A model generated the notes under the pieces. That model did not search any database. It worked only from the letters and a program-made list of their open reading frames with translations, and was not told where the DNA came from. Shown here piece after piece: positions 37,081 through 51,214 of a stretch of DNA of 64,000 nucleotides (positions are counted from its first letter, which is position 1; every line of letters starts with the position of its first letter). The stretch comes from Sepiola atlantica (lineage: Eukaryota; Mollusca; Cephalopoda; Sepiida; Sepiolidae). The position numbers were made by a program, and so were the translations under genes. The DNA lies in assembly GCA_963556195.1 (NCBI GenBank), contig CAUVYP010000579.1, forward strand, positions 558,001 through 622,000. Direction: 5' to 3'.

Positions 37081-40000
37081 TTGTTGATGTTTTGCGTATT
37101 CAGTTTGTATCGACATATCTCCGGGAGTACAAGAGCTGAACTTCTGAAACTTGGTACTTCAGTAGAAAATGTGTGTCCGCTAATGTCTGCAAAGTTTCGG
37201 AGCACAATTCTTATAAATGTGGAAGTTATTAACACAAGCGATATACCTTTTAAATCGCACTAAATTTTGTTGATGTTTTGCGTATTCAGTTTGTATCGAC
37301 ATATCTCCGGGAGTACAAGAGCTGAACTTCTGAGACTTGGTACTTCAGTAGAAAATGTGTGTCCGCTAATGTCTGCAAAGTTTCAGAGCACAATTCTTAT
37401 AAATGTGGAAGTTATAAACAAAAGCGATATCAACTTAAAATCGCACTAAATTTTGTTGATGTTTTGCGTATTCAGTTTGTATCGACATATCTCCGGGAGT
37501 ACAAGAGCTGAACTTCTGAAACTTGGTACTTCAGTAGAAAATGTGTGTCCGCTAATGTCTGCAAAGTTTCAGAGCACAATTTTTATAAATGTGGAAGTTA
37601 TAAACAAAAGCGATATCAACTTAAAATCGCACTAAATTTTGTTGATGTTTTGCGTATTCAGTTTGTATCGACATATCTCCGGGAGTACAAGAGCTGAACT
37701 TCTGAAACTTGGTACTTCAGTAGAAAATGTGTGTCCGCTAATGTCTGCAAAGTTTCGGAGCACAATTCTTATAAATGTGGAAGTTATTAACAAAAGACTT
37801 ATCAACTTTAAATCGCACTAAATTTTGTTTATGTTTTGCGTATTCAGTTTGTATCGACATATCTCCGGGAGTACAAGAGCTGAACTTCTGAAACTTTGTA
37901 CTTCAGTAGAAAATGTGTGTCCGCTAATGTCTGCAAAGTTTCGGAGCACAATTCTTATAAATGTGGAAGTTATTAACACAAGCGATATACCTTTTAAATC
38001 GCACTAAATTTTGTTGATGTTTTGCGTATTCAGTTTGTATCGACATATCTCCGGGAGTACAAGAGCTGAACTTCTGAAACTTGGTACTTCAGTAGAAAAT
38101 GTGTGTCCGCTAATGTCTGCAAAGTTTCAGAGCACAATTCTTATAAATGTGGAAGTTATAAACAAAAGCGATATCAACTTAAAATCGCACTAAATTTTGT
38201 TGATGTTTTGCGTATTCAGTTTGTATCGACATATCTCCGGGAGTACAAGAGCTGAACTTCTGAAACTTGGTACTTCAGTAGAAAATGTGTGTCCGCTAAT
38301 GTCTGCAAAGTTTCAGAGCACAATTCTTATAAATGTGGAAGTTATAAACAAAAGCGATATCAACTTAAAATCGCACTAAATTTTGTTGATGTTTTGCGTA
38401 TTCAGTTTGTATCGACATATCTCCGGGAGTACAAGAGCTGAACTTCTGAAACTTGGTACTTCAGTAGAAAATGTGTGTCCGCTAATGTCTGCAAAGTTTC
38501 AGAGCACAATTCTTATAAATGTGGAAGTTATAAACAAAAGCGTTATCAACTTAAAATCGCACTAAATTTTGTTGATGTTTTGCGTATTCAGTTTGTATCG
38601 ACATATCTCCGGGAGTACAAGAGCTGAACTTCTGAAACTTGGTACTTCAGTAGAAAATGTATGTCCGCTAATGTCTGCAAAGTTTCAGAGCACAATTTGT
38701 ATAAATGTGGAAGTTATAAACGCAAGCGATATCAACTTAAAATCGCACTAAATTTTGTTGATGTTTTGCGTATTCAGTTTGTATCGACATATCTCCGGGA
38801 GTACAAGAGCTGAACTTCTGAAACTTGGTACTTCAGTAGAAAATGTGTGTCCGCTAATGTCTGCAAAGTTTCAGAGCACAATTCTTATAAATGTGGAAGT
38901 TATAAACAAAAGCGATATCAACTTAAAATCGCACTAAATTTTGTTGATGTTTTGCGTATTCAGTTTGTATCGACATATCTCCGGGAGTACAAGAGGTGAA
39001 CTTCTGAAACTTGGTACTTCAGTAGAAAATGTGTGTCCGCTAATGTCTGCAAAGTTTCGGAGCACAATTCTTATAAATGTGGAAGTTATAAACAAAAGCG
39101 ATATCAACTTAAAATCGCACTAAATTTTGTTGATGTTTTGCGTATTCAGTTTGTATCGACATATCTCCGGGAGTACAAGAGCTGAACTTCTGAAACTTGG
39201 TACTTCAGTAGAAAATGTGTGTCCGCTAATGTCTGCAAAGTTTCGGAGCACAATTCTTATAAATGTGGAAGTTATTAACACAAGCGATATACCTTTTAAA
39301 TCGCACTAAATTTTGTTGATGTTTTGCGTATTCAGTTTGTATCGACATATCTCCGGGAGTACAAGAGCTGAACTTCTGAAACTTGGTACCTCAGTAGAAA
39401 ATGTGTGTCCGCTAATGTCTGCAAAGTTTCAGAGCACAATTCTTATAAATGTGGAAGTTATAAACAAAAGCGATATCAACTTAAAATCGCACTAAATTTT
39501 GTTGATGTTTTGCGTATTCAGTTTGTATCGACATATCTCCGGGAGTACAAGAGCTGAACTTCTGAAACTTGGTACTTCAGTAGAAAATGTGTGTCCGCTA
39601 ATGTCTGCAAAGTTTCGGAGCACAATTCTTATAAATGTGGAAGTTATTAACAAAAGACTTATCAACTTTAAATCGCACTAAATTTTGTTTATGTTTTGCG
39701 TATTCAGTTTGTATCGACATATCTCCGGGAGTACAAGAGCTGAACTTCTGAAACTTCGTACATCAGTAGAAAATGTGTGTCCGCTATTGCGTCAAAGTTT
39801 CGGAGCACAATTCTCATAAATGTGGAAGTTATAAACAAAAGCGATATCAACTTAAAATCGCACTAAATTTTGTTGATGTTTTGCGTATTCAGTTTGTATC
39901 GACATATCTCCGGGAGTACAAGAGCTGAACTTCTGAAACTTGGTACTTCAGTAGAAAATGTGTGTCCGCTAATGTCTGCAAAGTTTCAGAGCACAATTCT

Positions 40001-42659
40001 TATAAATGTGGAAGTTATAAACAAAAGCGATATCAACTTAAAATCGCACTAAATTTTGTTGATGTTTTGCGTATTCAGTTTGTATCGACATATCTCCGGG
40101 AGTACAAGAGCTGAACTTCTGAAACTTGGTACTTCAGTAGAAAATGTGTGTCCGCTAATGTCTGCAAAGTTTCAGAGCACAATTTGTATAAATGTGGAAG
40201 TTATAAACAAAAGCGATATCAACTTAAAATCGCACTAAATTTTGTTGATGTTTTGCGTATTCAGTTTGTATCGACATATCTCCGGGAGTACAAGAGCTGA
40301 ACTTCTGAAACTTGGTACTTCAGTAGAAAATGTGTGTCCGCTAATGTCTGCAAAGTTTGGGAGCACAATTCTTATAAATGTGGAAGCTATAAACAAAAGC
40401 GATATCAACTTAAAATCGCACTAAATTTTGTTGATGTTTTGCGTATTCAGTTTGTATCGACATATCTCCGGGAGTACAAGAGCTGAACTTCTGAAACTTG
40501 GTACTTCAGTAGAAAATGTGTGTCCGCTAATGTCTGCAAAGTTTCGGAGCACAATTCTTATAAATGTGGAAGTTATTAACACAAGCGATATACCTTTTAA
40601 ATCGCACTAAATTTTGTTGATGTTTTGCGTATTCAGTTTGTATCGACATTTCTCCGGGAGTACAAGAGCTGAACTTCTGAAACTTGGTACTTCAGTAGAA
40701 AATGTGTGTCCGCTAATGTCTGCAAAGTTTCAGAGCACAATTCTTATAAATGTGGAAGTTATAAACAAAAGCGATATCAACTTAAAATCGCACTAAATTT
40801 TGTTGATGTTTTGCGTATTCAGTTTGTATCGACATATCTCCGGGAGTACAAGAGCTGAACTTCTGAAACTTGGTACTTCAGTAGAAAATGTGTGTCCGCT
40901 AATGTCTGCAAAGTATCAGAGTACAATTCTTATAAATGTGGAAGTTATAAACAAAAGCGATATCAACTTAAAATCGCACTAAATTTTGTTGATGTTTTGC
41001 GTATTCAGTTTGTATCGACATATCTCCGGGAGTACAAGAGCTGAACTTCTGAAACTTGGTACTTCAGTAGAAAATGTGTGTCCGCTAATGTCTGCAAAGT
41101 TTCAGAGCACAATTCTTATAAATGTGGAAGTTATAAACAAAAGCGTTATCAACTTAAAATCGCACTAAATTTTGTTGATGTTTTGCGTATTCAGTTTGTA
41201 TCGACATATCTCCGGGAGTACAAGAGCTGAACTTCTGAAACTTGGTACTTCAGTAGAAAATGTATGTCCGCTAATGTCTGCAAAGTTTCAGAGCACAATT
41301 TGTATAAATGTGGAAGTTATAAACGCAAGCGATATCAACTAAAAATCGCACTAAATTTTGTTGATGTTTTGCGTATTCAGTTTGTATCGACATATCTCCG
41401 GGAGTACAAGAGCTGAACTTCTGAAACTTGGTACTTCAGTAGAAAATGTGTGTCCGCTAATGTCTGCAAAGTTTCGGAGCACAATTCTTATAAATGTGGA
41501 AGTTATAAACAAAAGCGATATCAACTTAAAATCGCACTAAATTTTGTTGATGTTTTGCGTATTCAGTTTGTATCGACATATCTCCGGGAGTACAAGTTCT
41601 GAACTTCTGAAACTTGGTACTTCAGTAGAAAATGTGTGTCCGCTAATGTCTGCAAAGTTTCGGAGCACAATTCTTATAAATGTGGAAGTTATTAACACAA
41701 GCGATATACCTTTTAAATCGCACTAAATTTTGTTGATGTTTTGCGTAGTCAGTTTGTATCGACATATCTCCGGGAGTACAAGAGCTGAACTTCTGAAACT
41801 TGGTACTTCAGTAGAAAATGTGTGTCCGCTAATGTCTGCAAAGTTTCAGAGAACAATTTGTATAAATGTGGAAGTTATAAACACAAGCGATATCAACTTA
41901 AAATCGCACTAAATTTTGTTGATGTTTTGCGTATTCAGTTTGTATCGACATATCTCCGGGAGTACAAGAGCTGAACTTCTGAAACTTGGTACTTCAGTAG
42001 AAAATGTGTGTCCGCTAATGTCTGCAAAGTTTCGGAGCACAATTCTTATAAATGTGGAAGTTATAAACAAAAGCGATATCAACTTAAAATCGCACTAAAT
42101 TGTGTTGATGTTTTCCGTATTCAGTTTGTATCGACATATCTCCGGGAGTACAAGAGCTGAACTTCTGAAACTTGGTACTTCAGTAGAAAATGTGTGTCCG
42201 CTAATGTCTGCAAAGTTTCAGAGCACAATTCTCATAAATGTGGAAGTTATAAACAAAAGCGATATCAACTTAAAATCGCACTAAATTTTGTTGATGTTTT
42301 GCGTATTCGGTTTGTATCGACATATCTCCGGGAGTACAAGAGCTGAACTTCTGAAACTTGGTACTTCAGTAGAAAATGTGTGTCCGCTAATGTCTGCAAA
42401 GTTTTAGAGCACAATTCTTATAAATGTGGAAGTTATAAACAAAAGCGATATCAACTTAAAATCGCACTAAATTTTGTTGATGTTTTGCGTATTCAGTTTG
42501 TATCGACATATCTCCGGGAGTACAAGAGCTGAACTTCTGAAACTTGGTACTTCAGTAGAAAATGTATGTCCGCTAATGTCTGCAAAGTTTCAGAGCACAA
42601 TTTGTATAAATGTGGAAGTCATAAACGCAAGCGATATCAACTTAAAATCGCACTAAATT
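37081..42659. repeat. 5,579-bp tandem duplication, copy 1 (30 monomers)
   Basis: Order D-B-B-E-D-B-B-B-C-B-A-D-B-E-F-B-C-A-D-B-B-B-C-A-D-C-A-B-B-C, repeated immediately at 42660-48238. The D at 37825 is a chimera that starts ttgtttatg like F but ends as D. Shared private markers: actttgtac, a 185-bp F, tttgggag with aagctat, gacatttctcc, aagtatcagagtac, aagttctgaac, gcgtagtcag, gatgttttccg and tattcggtt. Only three differences spotted: 38332 A / 43911 C, 38996 G / 44575 C and 42233 C / 47812 T. Confidence 0.95.
39685..39869. repeat. 185-bp F monomer with rearranged ctattg segment
   Basis: It reads ctattgcgtcaaag in place of ctattgtctgcaaag, a net 1-bp loss that is not a simple single deletion. 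Its duplicate is at 45264. Confidence 0.93.
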
Positions 42660-45600
42660 TTGTTGATGTTTTGCGTATTCAGTTTGTATCGACATATCTC
42701 CGGGAGTACAAGAGCTGAACTTCTGAAACTTGGTACTTCAGTAGAAAATGTGTGTCCGCTAATGTCTGCAAAGTTTCGGAGCACAATTCTTATAAATGTG
42801 GAAGTTATTAACACAAGCGATATACCTTTTAAATCGCACTAAATTTTGTTGATGTTTTGCGTATTCAGTTTGTATCGACATATCTCCGGGAGTACAAGAG
42901 CTGAACTTCTGAGACTTGGTACTTCAGTAGAAAATGTGTGTCCGCTAATGTCTGCAAAGTTTCAGAGCACAATTCTTATAAATGTGGAAGTTATAAACAA
43001 AAGCGATATCAACTTAAAATCGCACTAAATTTTGTTGATGTTTTGCGTATTCAGTTTGTATCGACATATCTCCGGGAGTACAAGAGCTGAACTTCTGAAA
43101 CTTGGTACTTCAGTAGAAAATGTGTGTCCGCTAATGTCTGCAAAGTTTCAGAGCACAATTTTTATAAATGTGGAAGTTATAAACAAAAGCGATATCAACT
43201 TAAAATCGCACTAAATTTTGTTGATGTTTTGCGTATTCAGTTTGTATCGACATATCTCCGGGAGTACAAGAGCTGAACTTCTGAAACTTGGTACTTCAGT
43301 AGAAAATGTGTGTCCGCTAATGTCTGCAAAGTTTCGGAGCACAATTCTTATAAATGTGGAAGTTATTAACAAAAGACTTATCAACTTTAAATCGCACTAA
43401 ATTTTGTTTATGTTTTGCGTATTCAGTTTGTATCGACATATCTCCGGGAGTACAAGAGCTGAACTTCTGAAACTTTGTACTTCAGTAGAAAATGTGTGTC
43501 CGCTAATGTCTGCAAAGTTTCGGAGCACAATTCTTATAAATGTGGAAGTTATTAACACAAGCGATATACCTTTTAAATCGCACTAAATTTTGTTGATGTT
43601 TTGCGTATTCAGTTTGTATCGACATATCTCCGGGAGTACAAGAGCTGAACTTCTGAAACTTGGTACTTCAGTAGAAAATGTGTGTCCGCTAATGTCTGCA
43701 AAGTTTCAGAGCACAATTCTTATAAATGTGGAAGTTATAAACAAAAGCGATATCAACTTAAAATCGCACTAAATTTTGTTGATGTTTTGCGTATTCAGTT
43801 TGTATCGACATATCTCCGGGAGTACAAGAGCTGAACTTCTGAAACTTGGTACTTCAGTAGAAAATGTGTGTCCGCTAATGTCTGCAAAGTTTCAGAGCAC
43901 AATTCTTATACATGTGGAAGTTATAAACAAAAGCGATATCAACTTAAAATCGCACTAAATTTTGTTGATGTTTTGCGTATTCAGTTTGTATCGACATATC
44001 TCCGGGAGTACAAGAGCTGAACTTCTGAAACTTGGTACTTCAGTAGAAAATGTGTGTCCGCTAATGTCTGCAAAGTTTCAGAGCACAATTCTTATAAATG
44101 TGGAAGTTATAAACAAAAGCGTTATCAACTTAAAATCGCACTAAATTTTGTTGATGTTTTGCGTATTCAGTTTGTATCGACATATCTCCGGGAGTACAAG
44201 AGCTGAACTTCTGAAACTTGGTACTTCAGTAGAAAATGTATGTCCGCTAATGTCTGCAAAGTTTCAGAGCACAATTTGTATAAATGTGGAAGTTATAAAC
44301 GCAAGCGATATCAACTTAAAATCGCACTAAATTTTGTTGATGTTTTGCGTATTCAGTTTGTATCGACATATCTCCGGGAGTACAAGAGCTGAACTTCTGA
44401 AACTTGGTACTTCAGTAGAAAATGTGTGTCCGCTAATGTCTGCAAAGTTTCAGAGCACAATTCTTATAAATGTGGAAGTTATAAACAAAAGCGATATCAA
44501 CTTAAAATCGCACTAAATTTTGTTGATGTTTTGCGTATTCAGTTTGTATCGACATATCTCCGGGAGTACAAGAGCTGAACTTCTGAAACTTGGTACTTCA
44601 GTAGAAAATGTGTGTCCGCTAATGTCTGCAAAGTTTCGGAGCACAATTCTTATAAATGTGGAAGTTATAAACAAAAGCGATATCAACTTAAAATCGCACT
44701 AAATTTTGTTGATGTTTTGCGTATTCAGTTTGTATCGACATATCTCCGGGAGTACAAGAGCTGAACTTCTGAAACTTGGTACTTCAGTAGAAAATGTGTG
44801 TCCGCTAATGTCTGCAAAGTTTCGGAGCACAATTCTTATAAATGTGGAAGTTATTAACACAAGCGATATACCTTTTAAATCGCACTAAATTTTGTTGATG
44901 TTTTGCGTATTCAGTTTGTATCGACATATCTCCGGGAGTACAAGAGCTGAACTTCTGAAACTTGGTACCTCAGTAGAAAATGTGTGTCCGCTAATGTCTG
45001 CAAAGTTTCAGAGCACAATTCTTATAAATGTGGAAGTTATAAACAAAAGCGATATCAACTTAAAATCGCACTAAATTTTGTTGATGTTTTGCGTATTCAG
45101 TTTGTATCGACATATCTCCGGGAGTACAAGAGCTGAACTTCTGAAACTTGGTACTTCAGTAGAAAATGTGTGTCCGCTAATGTCTGCAAAGTTTCGGAGC
45201 ACAATTCTTATAAATGTGGAAGTTATTAACAAAAGACTTATCAACTTTAAATCGCACTAAATTTTGTTTATGTTTTGCGTATTCAGTTTGTATCGACATA
45301 TCTCCGGGAGTACAAGAGCTGAACTTCTGAAACTTCGTACATCAGTAGAAAATGTGTGTCCGCTATTGCGTCAAAGTTTCGGAGCACAATTCTCATAAAT
45401 GTGGAAGTTATAAACAAAAGCGATATCAACTTAAAATCGCACTAAATTTTGTTGATGTTTTGCGTATTCAGTTTGTATCGACATATCTCCGGGAGTACAA
45501 GAGCTGAACTTCTGAAACTTGGTACTTCAGTAGAAAATGTGTGTCCGCTAATGTCTGCAAAGTTTCAGAGCACAATTCTTATAAATGTGGAAGTTATAAA

Positions 45601-48238
45601 CAAAAGCGATATCAACTTAAAATCGCACTAAATTTTGTTGATGTTTTGCGTATTCAGTTTGTATCGACATATCTCCGGGAGTACAAGAGCTGAACTTCTG
45701 AAACTTGGTACTTCAGTAGAAAATGTGTGTCCGCTAATGTCTGCAAAGTTTCAGAGCACAATTTGTATAAATGTGGAAGTTATAAACAAAAGCGATATCA
45801 ACTTAAAATCGCACTAAATTTTGTTGATGTTTTGCGTATTCAGTTTGTATCGACATATCTCCGGGAGTACAAGAGCTGAACTTCTGAAACTTGGTACTTC
45901 AGTAGAAAATGTGTGTCCGCTAATGTCTGCAAAGTTTGGGAGCACAATTCTTATAAATGTGGAAGCTATAAACAAAAGCGATATCAACTTAAAATCGCAC
46001 TAAATTTTGTTGATGTTTTGCGTATTCAGTTTGTATCGACATATCTCCGGGAGTACAAGAGCTGAACTTCTGAAACTTGGTACTTCAGTAGAAAATGTGT
46101 GTCCGCTAATGTCTGCAAAGTTTCGGAGCACAATTCTTATAAATGTGGAAGTTATTAACACAAGCGATATACCTTTTAAATCGCACTAAATTTTGTTGAT
46201 GTTTTGCGTATTCAGTTTGTATCGACATTTCTCCGGGAGTACAAGAGCTGAACTTCTGAAACTTGGTACTTCAGTAGAAAATGTGTGTCCGCTAATGTCT
46301 GCAAAGTTTCAGAGCACAATTCTTATAAATGTGGAAGTTATAAACAAAAGCGATATCAACTTAAAATCGCACTAAATTTTGTTGATGTTTTGCGTATTCA
46401 GTTTGTATCGACATATCTCCGGGAGTACAAGAGCTGAACTTCTGAAACTTGGTACTTCAGTAGAAAATGTGTGTCCGCTAATGTCTGCAAAGTATCAGAG
46501 TACAATTCTTATAAATGTGGAAGTTATAAACAAAAGCGATATCAACTTAAAATCGCACTAAATTTTGTTGATGTTTTGCGTATTCAGTTTGTATCGACAT
46601 ATCTCCGGGAGTACAAGAGCTGAACTTCTGAAACTTGGTACTTCAGTAGAAAATGTGTGTCCGCTAATGTCTGCAAAGTTTCAGAGCACAATTCTTATAA
46701 ATGTGGAAGTTATAAACAAAAGCGTTATCAACTTAAAATCGCACTAAATTTTGTTGATGTTTTGCGTATTCAGTTTGTATCGACATATCTCCGGGAGTAC
46801 AAGAGCTGAACTTCTGAAACTTGGTACTTCAGTAGAAAATGTATGTCCGCTAATGTCTGCAAAGTTTCAGAGCACAATTTGTATAAATGTGGAAGTTATA
46901 AACGCAAGCGATATCAACTAAAAATCGCACTAAATTTTGTTGATGTTTTGCGTATTCAGTTTGTATCGACATATCTCCGGGAGTACAAGAGCTGAACTTC
47001 TGAAACTTGGTACTTCAGTAGAAAATGTGTGTCCGCTAATGTCTGCAAAGTTTCGGAGCACAATTCTTATAAATGTGGAAGTTATAAACAAAAGCGATAT
47101 CAACTTAAAATCGCACTAAATTTTGTTGATGTTTTGCGTATTCAGTTTGTATCGACATATCTCCGGGAGTACAAGTTCTGAACTTCTGAAACTTGGTACT
47201 TCAGTAGAAAATGTGTGTCCGCTAATGTCTGCAAAGTTTCGGAGCACAATTCTTATAAATGTGGAAGTTATTAACACAAGCGATATACCTTTTAAATCGC
47301 ACTAAATTTTGTTGATGTTTTGCGTAGTCAGTTTGTATCGACATATCTCCGGGAGTACAAGAGCTGAACTTCTGAAACTTGGTACTTCAGTAGAAAATGT
47401 GTGTCCGCTAATGTCTGCAAAGTTTCAGAGAACAATTTGTATAAATGTGGAAGTTATAAACACAAGCGATATCAACTTAAAATCGCACTAAATTTTGTTG
47501 ATGTTTTGCGTATTCAGTTTGTATCGACATATCTCCGGGAGTACAAGAGCTGAACTTCTGAAACTTGGTACTTCAGTAGAAAATGTGTGTCCGCTAATGT
47601 CTGCAAAGTTTCGGAGCACAATTCTTATAAATGTGGAAGTTATAAACAAAAGCGATATCAACTTAAAATCGCACTAAATTGTGTTGATGTTTTCCGTATT
47701 CAGTTTGTATCGACATATCTCCGGGAGTACAAGAGCTGAACTTCTGAAACTTGGTACTTCAGTAGAAAATGTGTGTCCGCTAATGTCTGCAAAGTTTCAG
47801 AGCACAATTCTTATAAATGTGGAAGTTATAAACAAAAGCGATATCAACTTAAAATCGCACTAAATTTTGTTGATGTTTTGCGTATTCGGTTTGTATCGAC
47901 ATATCTCCGGGAGTACAAGAGCTGAACTTCTGAAACTTGGTACTTCAGTAGAAAATGTGTGTCCGCTAATGTCTGCAAAGTTTTAGAGCACAATTCTTAT
48001 AAATGTGGAAGTTATAAACAAAAGCGATATCAACTTAAAATCGCACTAAATTTTGTTGATGTTTTGCGTATTCAGTTTGTATCGACATATCTCCGGGAGT
48101 ACAAGAGCTGAACTTCTGAAACTTGGTACTTCAGTAGAAAATGTATGTCCGCTAATGTCTGCAAAGTTTCAGAGCACAATTTGTATAAATGTGGAAGTCA
48201 TAAACGCAAGCGATATCAACTTAAAATCGCACTAAATT
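42660..48238. repeat. 5,579-bp tandem duplication, copy 2 (30 monomers)
   Basis: Copy of 37081-42659. It shares three stop-containing monomer changes with copy 1: caactaaaaatc (46751 monomer), gttttagag (47867 monomer) and the frame-shifted F (45264). The shared right edge is the C at 48053 with agtcataaacgc; after that the sequences diverge (A at 48239 against D at 42660). Confidence 0.95.
45264..45448. repeat. 185-bp F monomer with rearranged ctattg segment
   Basis: Duplicate of 39685-39869 with the same ctattgcgtcaaag allele. Confidence 0.93.
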
Positions 48239-49912
48239 TTGTTGATGTTTTGCGTATTCAGTTTGTATCGACATATCTCCGGGAGTACAAGAGCTGAACT
48301 TCTGAAACTTGGTACTTCAGTAGAAAATGTGTGTCCGCTAATGTCTGCAAAGTTTCGGAGCACAATTCTTATAAATGTGGAAGTTATAAACAAAAGCGAT
48401 ATCAACTTAAAATCGCACTAAATTTTGTTGATGTTTTGCGTATTCAGTTTGTATCGACATATCTCCGGGAGTACAAGAGCTGAACTTCTGAAACTTGGTA
48501 CTTCAGTAGAAAATGTGTGTCCGCTAATGTCTGCAAAGTTTCGGAGCACAATTCTTATAAATGTGGAAGTTATTAACACAAGCGATATACCTTTTAAATC
48601 GCACTAAATTTTGTTGATGTTTTGCGTATTCAGTTTGTATCGACATATCTCCGGGAGTACAAGAGCTGAACTTCTGAAACTTGGTACTTCAGTAGAAAAT
48701 GTGTGTCCGCTAATGTCTGCAAAGTTTCAGAGCACAATTTGTATAAATGTGGAAGTTATAAACACAAGCGATATCAACTTAAAATCGCACTAAATTTTGT
48801 TGATGTTTTGCGTATTCAGTTTGTATCGACATATCTCCGGGAGTACAAGAGCTGAACTTCTGAAACTTGGTACTTCAGTAGAAAATGTGTGTCCGCTAAT
48901 GTCTGCAAAGTTTCGGAGCACAATTCTTATAAATGTGGAAGTTATAAACAAAAGCGATATCAACTTAAAATCGCACTAAATTTTGTTGATGTTTTGCGTA
49001 TTCAGTTTGTATCGACATATCTCCGGGAGTACAAGAGCTGAACTTCTGAAACTTGGTACTTCAGTAGAAAATGTGTGTCCGCTAATGTCTGCAAAGTTTC
49101 GGAGCACAATTCTTATAAATGTGGAAGTTATTAACAAAAGACTTATCAACTTTAAATCGCACTAAATTTTGTTTATGTTTTGCGTATTCAGTTTGTATCG
49201 ACATATCTCCGGGAGTACAAGAGCTGAACTTCTGAAACTTCGTACATCAGTAGAAACTGTGTGTCCGCTATTGTCTGCAAAGTTTCGGAGCACAATTCTC
49301 ATAAATGTGGAAGTTATAAACAAAAGCGATATCAACTTAAAATCGCACTAAATTTTGTTGATGTTTTGCGTATTCAGTTTGTATCGACATATCTCCGGGA
49401 GTACAAGAGCTGAACTTCTGAAATTTGGTACTTCAGTAGAAAATGTGTGTCCGCTAATGTCTGCAAAGTTTCAGAGCACAATTCTTATAAATGTGGAAGT
49501 TATAAACAAAAGCGATATCAACTTAAAATCGCACTAAATTTTGTTGATGTTTTGCGTATTCAGTTTGTATCGACATATCTCCGGGAGTACAAGAGCTGAA
49601 CTTCTGAAACTTGGTACTTCAGTAGAAAATGTGTGTCTGCTAATGTCTGCAAAGTTTCAGAGCACAATTCTTATAAATGTGGAAGTTATAAACAAAAGCG
49701 TTATCAACTTAAAATCGCACTAAATTTTGTTGATGTTTTGCGTATTCAGTTTGTATCGACATATCTCCGGGAGTACAAGAGCTGAACTTCTGAAACTTGG
49801 TACTTCAGTAGAAAATGTATGTCCGCTAATGTCTGCAAAGTTTCAGAGCACAATTTGTATAAATGTGGAAGTTATAAACGCAAGCGATATCAACTTAAAA
49901 TCGCACTAAATT
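48239..49912. repeat. Nine-monomer HOR with E-F: A-D-C-A-E-F-B-B-C
   Basis: Next to a seven-monomer version, 49913-51214, with the same order minus the E-F dimer at 48983-49354. The final C is of the gtatgtccg plus aacgcaag subtype in both. Private changes here are gtagaaactg in F, gaaatttgg in B and gtgtgtctgc in the second B. Confidence 0.92.
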
Positions 49913-51214
49913 TTGTTGATGTTTTGCGTATTCAGTTTGTATCGACATATCTCCGGGAGTACAAGAGCTGAACTTCTGAAACTTGGTACTTCAGTAGAAA
50001 ATGTGTGTCCGCTAATGTCTGCAAAGTTTCGGAGCACAATTCTTATAAATGTGGAAGTTATAAACAAAAGCGATATCAACTTAAAATCGCACTAAATTTT
50101 GTTGATGTTTTGCGTATTCAGTTTGTATCGACATATCTCCGGGAGTACAAGAACTGAACTTCTGAAACTTGGTACTTCAGTAGAAAATGTGTGTCCGCTA
50201 ATGTCTGCAAAGTTTCGGAGCACAATTCTTATAAATGTGGAAGTTATTAACACAAGCGATATACCTTTTAAATCGCACTAAATTTTGTTGATGTTTTGCG
50301 TATTCAGTTTGTATCGACATATCTCCGGGAGTACAAGAGCTGAACTTCTGAAACTTGGTACTTCAGTAGAAAATGTGTGTCCGCTAATGTCTGCAAAGTT
50401 TCAGAGCACAATTTGTATAAATGTGGAAGTTATAAACACAAGCGATATCAACTTAAAATCGCACTAAATTTTGTTGATGTTTTGCGTATTCAGTTTGTAT
50501 CGACATATCTCCGGGAGTACAAGAGCTGAACTTCTGAAACTTGGTACTTCAGTAGAAAATGTGTGTCCGCTAATGTCTGCAAAGTTTCGGAGCACAATTC
50601 TTATAAATGTGGAAGTTATAAACAAAAGCGATATCAACTTAAAATCGCACTAAATTTTGTTGATGTTTTGCGTATTCAGTTTGTATCGACATATCTCCGG
50701 GAGTACAAGAGCTGAACTTCTGAAACTTGGTACTTCAGTAGAAAATGTGTGTCCGCTAATGTCTGCAAAGTTTCAGAGCACAATTCTTATAAATGTGGAA
50801 GTTATAAACAAAAGCGATATCAACTTAAAATCGCACTAAATTTTGTTGATGTTTTGCGTATTCAGTTTGTATCGACATATCTCCGGGAGTACAAGAGCTG
50901 AACTTCTGAAACTTGGTACTTCAGTAGAAAATGTGTGTCCGCTAATGTCTGCAAAGTTTCAGAGCACAATTCTTATAAATGTGGAAGTTATAAACAAAAG
51001 CGATATCAACTTAAAATCGCACTAAATTTTGTTGATGTTTTGCGTATTCAGTTTGTATCGACATATCTCCGGGAGTACAAGAGCTGAACTTCTGAAACTT
51101 GGTACTTCAGTAGAAAATGTATGTCCGCTAATGTCTGCAAAGTTTCAGAGCACAATTTGTATAAATGTGGAAGTTATAAACGCAAGCGATATCAACTTAA
51201 AATCGCACTAAATT
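49913..51214. repeat. Seven-monomer HOR without E-F: A-D-C-A-B-B-C
   Basis: Partner of 48239-49912. Offset is 1,674 bp before and 1,302 bp after the missing dimer, a difference of exactly 372 bp. Confidence 0.92.
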
